From contig JAIELW010000021.1 of assembly GCA_019752575.1 (NCBI GenBank), forward strand, positions 1-62,014: a stretch of 62,014 bases of DNA. The letters are read 5' to 3'. How positions within the stretch are numbered: the first letter of the stretch is position 1; each line of letters begins with the position of its first letter. The position numbers were made by a program, and so were the translations under genes. A model generated the notes under the pieces. The model did no database searches. It was not told where the DNA came from and worked only from the letters and a program-made list of their open reading frames with translations. Source of the DNA: Xanthobacteraceae bacterium (GTDB lineage Bacteria; Pseudomonadota; Alphaproteobacteria; Rhizobiales; Xanthobacteraceae). Positions 1 to 6,708 of the stretch are shown in pieces.

Positions 1-114
1 AATACCGCGAGGCCACACTCCTCGCTCGGATACAAAACACCGGTAGCTTATGCCGGTTCACTCATCGCGCCGAAGGGCGTAACGTTGGTCGAGACTCTAA
101 CCGCCGCTGGATGA
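1..114 (+). CDS. IS3-family transposase OrfB, C-terminal fragment (cut by window edge)
   Basis: Frame 1 reads NTARPHSSLGYKTPVAYAG and continues to TGA at 112-114. RPHSSLGYKTP is the familiar C-terminal signature of IS3-family DDE integrase-type transposases, just after the catalytic core. Only the last 37 residues are in the window, so it is unknown whether the upstream copy is intact. The protein would catalyse copy-paste transposition of the element. Confidence 0.8.
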   Translation, partial: NTARPHSSLGYKTPVAYAGSLIAPKGVTLVETLTAAG

Positions 115-132
115 AAGTTCAGTGGCAGGTCA
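1..132 (+). mobile_element. Right end of an IS3-family insertion sequence
   Basis: The window opens inside an insertion sequence. The transposase C-terminus is followed within 20 bases by AGTTCAGTGGCAGGTCA (116-132), which looks like the terminal inverted repeat of an IS3/IS407-type element. The left end lies outside the window, so group, completeness and target duplication cannot be judged. The element abuts the AT-rich accessory gene at 149-1057. Confidence 0.7.
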
Positions 133-148
133 CCGGGCATGACGTGGG

Positions 149-1057
149 TTAGCGATTTTGCGATCTTAATCCCATTTTGAATTCTGATCTGACCGTTTTC
201 TTTGATCTCAGCCCACTAAAAAGCATTTCTTTCCCTAGAAGAACTTGATGATTTTGGCGAACGAAATCTATACGCGCAGATTGGATATTTAGTTCGTCCT
301 CATAGTCCAGCAGCCAATATCCTACTAATTGACGCAGCAAGTTAGTTGGTACCTTCGGCTTCACCGTTGCCTTGATCTCAACCAGACAACCATTGACGAC
401 CAAATCGAGATCAGCGCCGCCTACGTCCGCGCTGCCCGCCAGCACCGCCCCATGTTTTACACTCAATTTTTTTGAAAACACGTCCACATTTGCCAATTTA
501 TAAGCAGCAGTTAGTTGTTTGATGTCTTGAATCCAACTTTCTTCGCAGTCCAGCATCATCTCTTGAAGATCAAATACGCCTTTCTTCATTGCTTTGTGAA
601 GATGAAACACAGTTGTGCCACGTCGAAAATGGTCAAGCTTTGCAAGCAACAGACAAAATCTGCAAATCTGGTCTTCGCTGAAGTTCGGCAGTAATACTTT
701 CGATTGCTTGTAGAAGTCGTCTCGTACCTTGTAGCCACTCCCCAAGCTGCTAAACCGATTTATATACTCCTTCCCGTTCAATTCGTAGGAGTAAAGATAT
801 TTGAACTTCTTCAACCCGTTTTCGATGGCAGCCACTTTGTGCGCGTTACTTGTATAGAAAAATCTAATTCTATAGTCAGTTGCGGTCCCAATAAGACTAT
901 ATGTATATGCGTCAGAGTAATCGGGATGCGGCAAATCTCGATAAATCTTTAGTTCTCTACTGATCTGAGATGATAGCGACTTTAGATGAGGAAACTCCCG
1001 ATCAATGAACTGCCGCGTAAAGCTTCCCGGAGTCTGTACTTCGGACGTTAGCGACAT
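149..1057 (-). CDS. Hypothetical protein with PD-(D/E)XK (RecB-like) nuclease signature
   Basis: A 302-residue protein I cannot assign to a named family. The C-terminal third carries a possible nuclease core: D216/D218 in GGADLDLVV, E227-I-K229 in LVEIKAT, then Q243-x3-Y247 in RQLVGYW. This D...ExK...QxxxY spacing is that of RecB/Cas4-type PD-(D/E)XK nucleases. The N-terminal 200 residues are mixed alpha/beta with many Lys and aromatics and no membrane segment. The gene is visibly AT-richer than its neighbours and sits beside an IS3-family end, so recent acquisition is likely. A defence or mobile-element role is only a guess, and a non-catalytic DNA-binding protein is possible. Confidence 0.6.
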   Translation of the reverse strand: MSLTSEVQTPGSFTRQFIDREFPHLKSLSSQISRELKIYRDLPHPDYSDAYTYSLIGTATDYRIRFFYTSNAHKVAAIENGLKKFKYLYSYELNGKEYINRFSSLGSGYKVRDDFYKQSKVLLPNFSEDQICRFCLLLAKLDHFRRGTTVFHLHKAMKKGVFDLQEMMLDCEESWIQDIKQLTAAYKLANVDVFSKKLSVKHGAVLAGSADVGGADLDLVVNGCLVEIKATVKPKVPTNLLRQLVGYWLLDYEDELNIQSARIDFVRQNHQVLLGKEMLFSGLRSKKTVRSEFKMGLRSQNR

Positions 1058-1061
1058 CGGA

Positions 1062-1250
1062 TTACTGAACGCCCATCCTCACCAAGAGCCACGCGCCCGC
1101 AGCCGCGACCGCGCCTGTCAGTAAAATCGCGCCCAGCATATAAAGCCAGAAGCCCGGCAGCCGGCCGAACCTGAGCGGCTCGAAGAAGCCGATGCGCTTC
1201 TTTTCCTCGCGCTCCAGCGGGCGGCGCGGGTTCATGTCTTCGTTGCTCAT
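1062..1250 (-). CDS. Small single-pass membrane protein
   Basis: About 62 residues when started at the ATG at 1250 (MSNEDMNPRRP); an upstream in-frame ATG at 1286 adds 12 residues and looks less natural. A charged N-terminus (PLEREEKKR) is followed by one hydrophobic helix rich in Ala/Gly/Leu near the C-terminus (WLYMLGAILLTGAVAAAG). It lies a few bases from the start of the AT-rich gene at 149-1057. I do not recognise a family. Similar short one-helix proteins are common in Hyphomicrobiales. Confidence 0.5.
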   Translation of the reverse strand: MSNEDMNPRRPLEREEKKRIGFFEPLRFGRLPGFWLYMLGAILLTGAVAAAGAWLLVRMGVQ

Positions 1251-1300
1251 GAAAGCAGCACGCCACCTTTTGGCGGGTGGCGTCAAGCGGCCCTCTCCTT

Positions 1301-1448
1301 GTCATGGCCGGGCTTGTCACCCAAGTCGGGCTTGCCCGACTTGGGCATTTAATAATCAGAACTCACGCAAGCGCGAGTTCTGTTGCCATCTCGATTTCCA
1401 AGGCATTGCCCTAAGAATCGAGATGCCCGCGACAAGCGCGGGCATGAC
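1301..1448. repeat. Nested palindromic intergenic element
   Basis: Outer arms are GTCATGGCCGGGCTTGTC (1301-1318) and GACAAGCGCGGGCATGAC (1431-1448). Inside are three smaller hairpins: CCCAAGTCGGGC/GCCCGACTTGGG (1320-1345), a GAACTC/GAGTTC hairpin around 1360-1380, and TCTCGATT/AATCGAGA around 1389-1422. The outer arms match the elements at 3192-3281 and 6119-6209, while the CCAAGTCGGG hairpin recurs in the terminator at 39310-39404. Confidence 0.75.
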
Positions 1449-1580
1449 GTAAAGATAGGGAAGTTGGGGGAGGCACTACCGCGCACCTCCCCCGCGACAT
1501 CGTCCCTATTGGCCCTGGAGACCGACGCCGATCGCTTGCCCGCTTTCGCGAACACGCAATGCACTTTGAGTCTAGGGAAG

Positions 1581-1627
1581 AAGAAAATCCCGGAAGCCCG
1601 CGGGGAGGAACGGTCGCGGGCTTCCGG
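1581..1627 (-). terminator. Intrinsic terminator of glnII
   Basis: A perfect 13-bp stem CCGGAAGCCCGCG (1590-1602) / CGCGGGCTTCCGG (1615-1627) with a 12-base loop lies 20 bases past the glnII stop. On the minus strand it is followed by GATTTTCTTCTT, a T-rich tail. Confidence 0.8.
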
Positions 1628-1648
1628 TCGCTAGCTTACGCGGCCTGC

Positions 1649-2683
1649 TTATGCTGCCTTCTTGGCGCCGGTCGGGACTTCGGAAATCGTCTTCAGAATC
1701 TGCGAAGCGATCTGATACGGATCGCCCTGCGAGTTCGGACGGCGGTCTTCGAGATAGCCCTTGAAGCCGTTGTTCGCAAACGAGTGCGGAACGCGGATCG
1801 AAGCGCCGCGATCGGCAACGCCATAGGAGAACTTGTTCCACGGCGCGGTCTCGTGCTTGCCGGTCAGGCGCTTGTCGTTGTCCGGGCCGTAGACGTCGAT
1901 GTGGGCATGCAAATTCTTTTCGAACTGCTTCATCAGCGCTTCGAAATAGTCCTTGCCGCCGACGGTGCGCATGTACTCGGTCGAGAAGTTCGCGTGCATG
2001 CCAGAGCCGTTCCAGTCAGTGTCGCCGAGCGGCTTGCAGTGGAATTCGATGTCGATGCCGTACTTCTCCGTGAGACGAAGCAGCAGGTAGCGCGCGATCC
2101 ACATTTCGTCGGCGGCCTTTTTCGAGCCCTTGCCGAAGATCTGGAATTCCCACTGGCCCTTCGCGACTTCCGCGTTGATGCCTTCATGGTTGATGCCGGC
2201 GGCCAAGCAGAGGTCGAGATGCTCTTCGACGATCTCGCGCGCGACCGAGCCGACGTTCTTGAAGCCGACGCCGGTGTAATACGGGCCCTGCGGCGCCGGA
2301 TAGCCTTCGGTCGGGAAGCCGAGCGGACGGCCGTCTTTATAAAAGAAGTATTCCTGCTCGAAGCCGAACCACGCGCCGGCGTCGTCAAGAATCGTCGCGC
2401 GCTTGTTCGAAGCGTGCGGGGTCTTGCCGTCCGGCATCATGACTTCGCACATGACGAGCGCGCCGTTCTTGCGCGCGGCGTCGGGATAGATCGCAACCGG
2501 CTTCAAGACGCAATCCGACGAGTGGCCTTCGGCCTGCATCGTCGAGGAGCCGTCGAAGCCCCAGAGCGGAAGCTCTTCGAGCTTCGGGAAGCTCCCATAT
2601 TCTTTGAGCTGCGTTTTGCCACGCAGGTTCGGCACCGGCGTGTAGCCGTCGAGCCAGATGTACTCGAGACGAAACTTGGTCAT
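1649..2683 (-). CDS. glnII: Type II glutamine synthetase
   Basis: Glutamine synthetase (glutamate + NH3 + ATP to glutamine) of the eukaryote-like GSII class, which many rhizobia carry besides GlnA. The 344 residues match the short GSII length. Visible motifs are WGFDGSST (41-48), the metal/substrate site GFEQEYFF (107-114), the nucleotide-site region INHEGINAEVAKGQWEFQ (164-181) and LTGKHETAP near 275. The adenylylation tyrosine loop of GSI is absent, as expected for this class. It is divergent from a DUF2735 gene. GSII genes are usually NtrC/sigma54 controlled, but I saw no convincing -24/-12 element upstream. The start ATG at 2683 gives the standard N-terminus. Confidence 0.97.
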   Translation of the reverse strand: MTKFRLEYIWLDGYTPVPNLRGKTQLKEYGSFPKLEELPLWGFDGSSTMQAEGHSSDCVLKPVAIYPDAARKNGALVMCEVMMPDGKTPHASNKRATILDDAGAWFGFEQEYFFYKDGRPLGFPTEGYPAPQGPYYTGVGFKNVGSVAREIVEEHLDLCLAAGINHEGINAEVAKGQWEFQIFGKGSKKAADEMWIARYLLLRLTEKYGIDIEFHCKPLGDTDWNGSGMHANFSTEYMRTVGGKDYFEALMKQFEKNLHAHIDVYGPDNDKRLTGKHETAPWNKFSYGVADRGASIRVPHSFANNGFKGYLEDRRPNSQGDPYQIASQILKTISEVPTGAKKAA

Positions 2684-2980
2684 AGGGATTTTTCTCTCAG
2701 GTTAGTGACTGTCCAGGGCACACCCGAACCATCCTTTGAGAGAGCCAAGCAGGCGTTTTTCACTGCCCGAAAAGAGGCACGCTCACGAAAACGGCACGAA
2801 TGTCAGCCGGAGATTCATACCGAGACGCGAAAATGACAGCCACAAAAGCAGCCTGTTATTTGAGCAAATGTTATGCAAACGCTGCTTTTATGGCGGGCAA
2901 AGGTAGACATTAACGGGCAATCGGAACTGAATCTCCCCATATCGCTTGTCTCAAGCGACTCGAAGTCAGGAGATTCGAAG
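2684..2980. promoter_or_regulatory. Divergent promoter region of glnII and the DUF2735 gene, with a 9-bp dyad
   Basis: This 297-base spacer must hold the promoters of both divergent genes. AAAAGCAGC (2844-2852) and GCTGCTTTT (2881-2889) form a perfect 9-bp inverted repeat around an AT-rich centre (TTATTTGAGCAAATGTTATG). It could be an operator or a hairpin. No clean TGGCAC-N5-TTGC sigma54 site was found. Confidence 0.35.
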
Positions 2981-3154
2981 ATGTCTGCACAAAACGAACG
3001 CACATCGGCGAAGATCTACCAGTTTCCGCTCCGCGGCCGCTTCGCCAATCCGAACGGCTACGCGCAGGACAATGCGCTGCCGACCGCTTCCATCGGCGAC
3101 GCCTGGTATCACGACGATGCAATGAAAGAAGAGCAGAAGGCGCGGAAGCATTGA
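2981..3154 (+). CDS. DUF2735 family small protein
   Basis: A 57-residue protein beginning MSAQNERTSAKIYQFPLRGR. The KIYQFP-x-GR motif and the position divergent from glnII match the DUF2735 proteins of Hyphomicrobiales; their function is not established. The ATG at 2981 is preferred because AGGAGA (2969-2974) sits just upstream; the frame is open back to 2873, but that extension has no family character. The C-terminus is charged (KEEQKARKH). A link to nitrogen regulation is inferred only from its neighbour. Confidence 0.75.
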   Translation: MSAQNERTSAKIYQFPLRGRFANPNGYAQDNALPTASIGDAWYHDDAMKEEQKARKH

Positions 3155-3191
3155 TTGCCGTCGGCCTGTGGCGATCCTGTCGACTTTAATT

Positions 3192-3281
3192 CGTTATGGC
3201 CGGGCTTGTCCCGGCCATCCACGTCTTTACTGCGCTGATATTCTTCAAGGCGTGGATGCCCGGCACAAGGCCGGGCATGAC
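3192..3281. repeat. Palindromic intergenic element (GGCCGGGCTTGTCCCGGCC type)
   Basis: Begins GTTATGGCCGGGCTTGTC and ends in the near-complement AAGGCCGGGCATGACG, with inner arms CATCCACG / CGTGGATG. It is nearly identical to 6119-6209 and shares its outer arms with 1301-1448. It lies beyond the 3' end of the glutaminase gene. Confidence 0.8.
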
Positions 3282-3289
3282 GAAGTGGA

Positions 3290-4198
3290 TTAAACCCCAA
3301 ACACCGACCAGCCCATGCGGCGGGTGAGTTGTTCGAGCGCGATGCGCCCTAAATAAGAATTCCCGTTCTCGTCCAGTCCTGGAGACCATACCGCGATCGA
3401 CGCCTTGCCGGGCGCGATCGCGAGTATGCCGCCGCCGACGCCGCTCTTGCCCGGCAGGCCGACGCGATAGGCGAACTCGCCGGAGCCGTCGTAGTGGCCG
3501 CACATCATCATGATCGAGTTGATGCGCTTGGCGCGCTCGGGCGTCACCACGCTCATGTCGGTCGAGGGGTTGATGCCGTTGGTCGCAAGAAAACGGCCGG
3601 CCATCGCAAGCTGCTTGCAGGACATCGCGATCGCGCAGTGATGGAAATAGACGCCGAGCGTGAAATGCACGGGGTTTTCCAGTACGCCGAACGACTTCAT
3701 GTAGTTCGCGAGCGCCGAATTCCTGAAGCCGGTGCGCTGCTCGGAGGCCGCGACTTCGTCGTCGATCTTGATCGAATTGTCCTCGGCCAGAAACCGCACG
3801 AAGTGCAAAATTTCGCCGAGCGACTCGCGCGGCTGATGGCCGGAGACGATCACATCGGTGACGGCGATCGCGCCCGCGTTGATAAACGGGTTGCGCGGCT
3901 TGCCCTTCTCGTATTCGAGTTGCACGATCGAATTGAAAGCGCTGCCTGAGGGCTCGCGCCCCACCCGCTGCCACAGCTTGTCGCCGATCTTGCCGAGCGC
4001 GAGCGTCAGCGTGAAAACCTTCGAGATGCTCTGGATCGAGAACGGCGCTTCGCTGTCGCCGCCTGAGGCGACGTTGCCTTCATCGTCGATCACGACGATG
4101 CCGAATTTCTTCGGATCGATCTTGGCAAGTTCCGGAATATAAGAAGCGACCTTGCCGCGCTCCGGCCTCTCGGCCATGTCGGCGGCAATTTCCTTCAC
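3290..4198 (-). CDS. glsA: Glutaminase (glutamine to glutamate + NH3)
   Basis: Serine-dependent beta-lactamase-like glutaminase. The S57-I-S-K60 motif (IQSISKVF) is the nucleophile/general base pair, followed by the family blocks [36 protein letters not shown] and [10 protein letters not shown]. Length (302) is normal. The start is uncertain: GTG at 4198 gives MKEIAADM, but the frame stays open upstream and reads [15 protein letters not shown], which aligns with the usual N-terminus. That would need an ATT (4217-4219) or CTG (4208-4210) start. It sits near glnII and DUF2735, a small glutamine-metabolism neighbourhood. Confidence 0.93.
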   Translation of the reverse strand: MKEIAADMAERPERGKVASYIPELAKIDPKKFGIVVIDDEGNVASGGDSEAPFSIQSISKVFTLTLALGKIGDKLWQRVGREPSGSAFNSIVQLEYEKGKPRNPFINAGAIAVTDVIVSGHQPRESLGEILHFVRFLAEDNSIKIDDEVAASEQRTGFRNSALANYMKSFGVLENPVHFTLGVYFHHCAIAMSCKQLAMAGRFLATNGINPSTDMSVVTPERAKRINSIMMMCGHYDGSGEFAYRVGLPGKSGVGGGILAIAPGKASIAVWSPGLDENGNSYLGRIALEQLTRRMGWSVFGV

Positions 4199-4303
4199 GA
4201 CGTCCTTCAGATTTGGAATGGCGCGGCCCCCGGCGCAACTAGCGCAATCGGCGGAATTTAGGAAAACGTTCCGCCGGTGCCAAGCACAGAAGAAAGGCAG
4301 GGA

Positions 4304-4747
4304 TTATGCGGTCGCAGGCTCCTCGAGCGCGGCCTTGATCGCGGGACCGACGGCCGCCTTCATCGCTTCGCCGAGCGCCATCACCCCGGTCGCGGGGCGG
4401 ACCATCACCTCGAACTCGACGATCTTCCCCGCCTCGTCGAACTTCACGAGGTCGATGCCCTTCAGTTCCTTGTCGCCGACGCGAGCCGCGAATTCGAGGC
4501 AGACGCTGTTCGCATCGTCGAACAATTCGCGGCGATATTCGAAATCCTGAAACACCTTCATCGCGCCGCGCAGCACAACGCACACCACCTTCTTGCCGGG
4601 ATACGGCGTGTTCGCGACCGGCGAGCGGAAAACCGCGTTCTCCGCGACGATACTCTCCAACTCCGACAGATCGGCCTTCGCGATCATGTCGTGCCATTTT
4701 TTCAGTGAACCGGCGGCGGCAGGCGAAAGAGCGGACGAACTGCTCAT
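4304..4747 (-). CDS. NTF2-like / SnoaL-fold protein
   Basis: About 147 residues from the ATG at 4747 (MSSSSALSPAAAGSLKKWHDM). The pattern of an N-terminal helix, the AENAVFRSPV strand-turn, then alternating strands (GIDLVKFDEAGKIVEFEVMVRP) is typical of the cone-shaped NTF2/SnoaL superfamily. PATGVMALGEAM near the C-terminus recurs in alphaproteobacterial members. Substrate unknown. The in-frame ATG at 4801 would add an Arg-rich stretch unlike the family and was not chosen. Confidence 0.75.
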   Translation of the reverse strand: MSSSSALSPAAAGSLKKWHDMIAKADLSELESIVAENAVFRSPVANTPYPGKKVVCVVLRGAMKVFQDFEYRRELFDDANSVCLEFAARVGDKELKGIDLVKFDEAGKIVEFEVMVRPATGVMALGEAMKAAVGPAIKAALEEPATA

Positions 4748-4913
4748 TGGGTCGTCCTCCGTGTCATTGCGGGGCAGCGGCAATACTGAACGCCGCGCCA
4801 CTTGGTTAACATGACACGCTTTAGGGTTACCACACGATAAAAAAAGCGCGTTCCAGTTTACGCTACGGCATTCGCGCTAACCCAAGCATGCACAACAAGC
4901 CAAGGAGATGTGC

Positions 4914-5177
4914 ATGTTTAAAATCAAGTTTGTCGCCGTAGCTGTCGCTGCGGCCGTCGCCTTCGCTCCGGTTTCCGCCGTCGCGCAGCGCGTGCCCGGC
5001 GGCGGCGTTTTCGGCGGCTCGTCCTCCGCGAGCGGCGTTATCGGACTTGCCGGCTGCGTGCTTTCGATCATGATCGCCGCTACCGACAAAGGGAACCGCT
5101 ACAAGAAAGAACTGACCACCGACGAAGCAATTACCTGCGGTCTGCTCTACTGGCTCAAGGAAGCGAACCGCCGTTAA
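4914..5177 (+). CDS. Small exported protein, hypothetical
   Basis: An 87-residue protein with a clear Sec signal peptide: MFKIKF, a hydrophobic Ala/Val core, and a likely cleavage after AVAQ (about residue 24). The mature part has a Gly/Ser-rich stretch, a short hydrophobic segment (GLAGCVLSIMIAA) and a charged C-terminus. AAGGAG at 4902-4907 is 2 bases from the ATG at 4908 but 6 from the ATG at 4914, so 4914 is preferred. A terminator follows. No family recognised. Confidence 0.7.
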   Translation: MFKIKFVAVAVAAAVAFAPVSAVAQRVPGGGVFGGSSSASGVIGLAGCVLSIMIAATDKGNRYKKELTTDEAITCGLLYWLKEANRR

Positions 5178-5205
5178 GCGGTTGAACGAGGAAAAAGTTT
5201 AATTA

Positions 5206-5232
5206 CCCGGCGCGAATGCCGGGTTTTCTTTT
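5206..5232 (+). terminator. Intrinsic terminator
   Basis: CCCGGC (5206-5211) / GCCGGG (5218-5223) with a short loop, followed by TTTTCTTTTTT. It lies about 30 bases after the small exported-protein gene. Confidence 0.85.
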
Positions 5233-5332
5233 TTGCGGAGTTCAAATTAGTTTCACTACATGAAGAAAAAAGCGGAAGAGGCAACGCCTGCGCGACCCGC
5301 GGCCTTATTGGCGGCAGGCGCTCGACCTCGAC

Positions 5333-5719
5333 GTGATGCGAAAGCTGCCGTTCTGGCTGCTCGCGGCGCTGACGTTGTTGGTCGCCTATCGCGCGCCTTA
5401 TGGCCGCCGGCCCGCGGAGTTCGACTGGGACATCAGCTGGGAAGCGATCGAGTGGTCGCTCTACAAGCCGCTGCATATATTGATGTGCGCGCTCTTAATG
5501 GTGCTCGGCGTGCTCGCCTATAAATGGAAGCGCTGGTGGCTGGCCGCCTTGCTCACCATGCTGATCGGTCTCGGGTGGGAAGTCGCGCAGATGACGGTCG
5601 CGGGTCATAACCCGCGGCTCGCCGACCTCGCGCCGGACTTTCTCGGCGTCGTGCTCGGCTGGCTCATCGTCGAAGGCATCCGCCACGCGATGAAGCCGGA
5701 GGACTATTTATTTGGGTAG
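5333..5719 (+). CDS. VanZ-like membrane protein
   Basis: 128 residues with about four hydrophobic segments. The C-terminal half has the VanZ-type pattern WEVAQ...R-x2-DL-x2-D-x4-GVVLGW. GTG at 5333 and ATG at 5336 are both possible and neither has a good ribosome binding site. The frame is open upstream to 5264. Removing one A from the A6 run at 5266-5271 would join it to the ATG at 5260, giving a basic start MKKKRKRQRLRDPRPYWRQA. The true N-terminus may therefore be disrupted or produced by slippage. Confidence 0.6.
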   Translation: MMRKLPFWLLAALTLLVAYRAPYGRRPAEFDWDISWEAIEWSLYKPLHILMCALLMVLGVLAYKWKRWWLAALLTMLIGLGWEVAQMTVAGHNPRLADLAPDFLGVVLGWLIVEGIRHAMKPEDYLFG

Positions 5720-5733
5720 AATAATATTCGTTT

Positions 5734-6072
5734 TTACTTTTTCTTGAGTGGATGACTGCCCCAAGTGATGCTGCCCCAAGGATCGCTGCCCCAGGTAGTG
5801 CCTCCCCAAACATCAAGTCTATCTTTCAGAAGTTCTGTTTTGGCCTCTAAAGAGAACTTATTACCTGAATACTTCTCGATTATTTCAATTGCCCAAGTGC
5901 GGGCACCAACTGTCTGCGTCTCTTTCGGGTCTGCGCGAAGAATTCCAATTCCAATTTTTATCAGTTCAATATCGAGTTCTCTGTTTCTATTGGTATATGA
6001 ATAGAACGCCGAGATAACAGCTCCGAAGCAAGCAATAATCGCAACAATAACTTCCACGGATTTGATGCGCAT
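5734..6072 (-). CDS. Small membrane-anchored protein with Trp-Gly repeats
   Basis: 112 residues, AT-rich relative to its neighbours. An N-terminal transmembrane helix (VEVIVAIIACFGAVISAFYS) is followed by a charged helical region and a C-terminal tail of repeated WG units: VWGG-TTWGSDPWGSITWGS, roughly WGS-x2 repeated four times. The repeats are visible in DNA as repeated CCCCA units at 5759-5815. I recognise no family. The base composition suggests horizontal origin or relaxed constraint. Confidence 0.6.
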   Translation of the reverse strand: MRIKSVEVIVAIIACFGAVISAFYSYTNRNRELDIELIKIGIGILRADPKETQTVGARTWAIEIIEKYSGNKFSLEAKTELLKDRLDVWGGTTWGSDPWGSITWGSHPLKKK

Positions 6073-6118
6073 GATCGATTTCCGTTATGTTCGAATAAGA
6101 GATTCCTTATCCTAAATC

Positions 6119-6209
6119 GTCATGGCCGGGCTTGTCCCGGCCATCCACGTCTTTACTGCGCCGAGATTTTTGTAAGGCGTGGATGCCCGGCACGAGGCCG
6201 GGCATGACG
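6119..6209. repeat. Palindromic intergenic element, copy of 3192-3281
   Basis: Starts GTCATGGCCGGGCTTGTC and ends GAGGCCGGGCATGACG, with inner CATCCACG / CGTGGATG arms. Differs from the 3192-3281 copy at only a few positions. Confidence 0.8.
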
Positions 6210-6258
6210 AAGGAAGAGAATTCGCGCCCGGAATGACGGCCCTACACATTTGGATCAG

Positions 6259-6621
6259 TCACCAAACGGCGTAAGTTGTCAGCGCCGCCGCGGCGGCGAA
6301 GATTACAATCGCCGGGTGGCGCCAGCCGCAATAGATGCAGGCGATAGCAGTCAGCAGTATTGTCGCCGATAGCGTCAGCCCAACCGCACGCAGAGGATTG
6401 ACCGGCTGCACGGCGATGATCGCGAGAACGATCGCCGCAGACCACCAGTACAAACTAAGCCCATGCCAGACCACGCGCAGGACGCGCTCGGTAAATCCAC
6501 GATCCTTACGAAGCGGCGGCAGGTTCGGCAGCGCGAGCAGCCGCGGCAGAAATCCGCGCTCGCCGAGATAAGAATGCGCGATGCCGGCGACGATCATCAG
6601 AATTGCGGCCAGCCAGAGCAT
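6259..6621 (-). CDS. Hypothetical integral membrane protein
   Basis: 120 residues with about four membrane helices. The first (MLWLAAILMIVAGIAHSYLG) is followed by a basic cytoplasmic loop (PPLRKDRGF), then WWSAAIVLAIIA and two more helices. HSYLGER near the start recurs in small proteobacterial membrane proteins, but I cannot name a family. It lies upstream of the gene-end cluster of ETF-QO with a palindrome between. Confidence 0.65.
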   Translation of the reverse strand: MLWLAAILMIVAGIAHSYLGERGFLPRLLALPNLPPLRKDRGFTERVLRVVWHGLSLYWWSAAIVLAIIAVQPVNPLRAVGLTLSATILLTAIACIYCGWRHPAIVIFAAAAALTTYAVW

Positions 6622-6635
6622 AAAAGTATCCTCTT

Positions 6636-6675
6636 TGTCATTCCGGATCGGCGCTGCGCGCCGTCCGGAATGACA
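6636..6675. repeat. Short palindromic element (TGTCATTCCGG type)
   Basis: TGTCATTCCGGA and TCCGGAATGACA arms around a GCGCTGCGCGCC core. A third half-copy (CCCCCGGAATGACA) follows at 6691-6704. Same family as 9853-9967 and 56689-56802. It lies just past the 3' end of the ETF-QO gene. Confidence 0.75.
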
Positions 6676-6708
6676 AGTAAAATAGTGCCGTCCCCCGGAA
6701 TGACAACG

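Larger units (their letters stand above)
1251..1648. other. Gene-free interval between the small membrane gene and glnII
   Basis: I see no credible coding sequence here. The interval holds a nested palindromic element (1301-1448) and the terminator of glnII (1581-1627). ORFs in this stretch are short and follow the palindromes. Confidence 0.6.

Noticed and set aside
1559-2836. Plus-strand frame of 425 codons across glnII
   Set aside because: It is the antisense shadow of the glutamine synthetase gene, with Arg/Ala-rich composition and no family motif.
2684-2980. Sigma54 promoter of glnII
   Set aside because: A GG at -24 with GC at -12 at the proper distance was not found; TGGCTGTCATTTTCGC is one base out.
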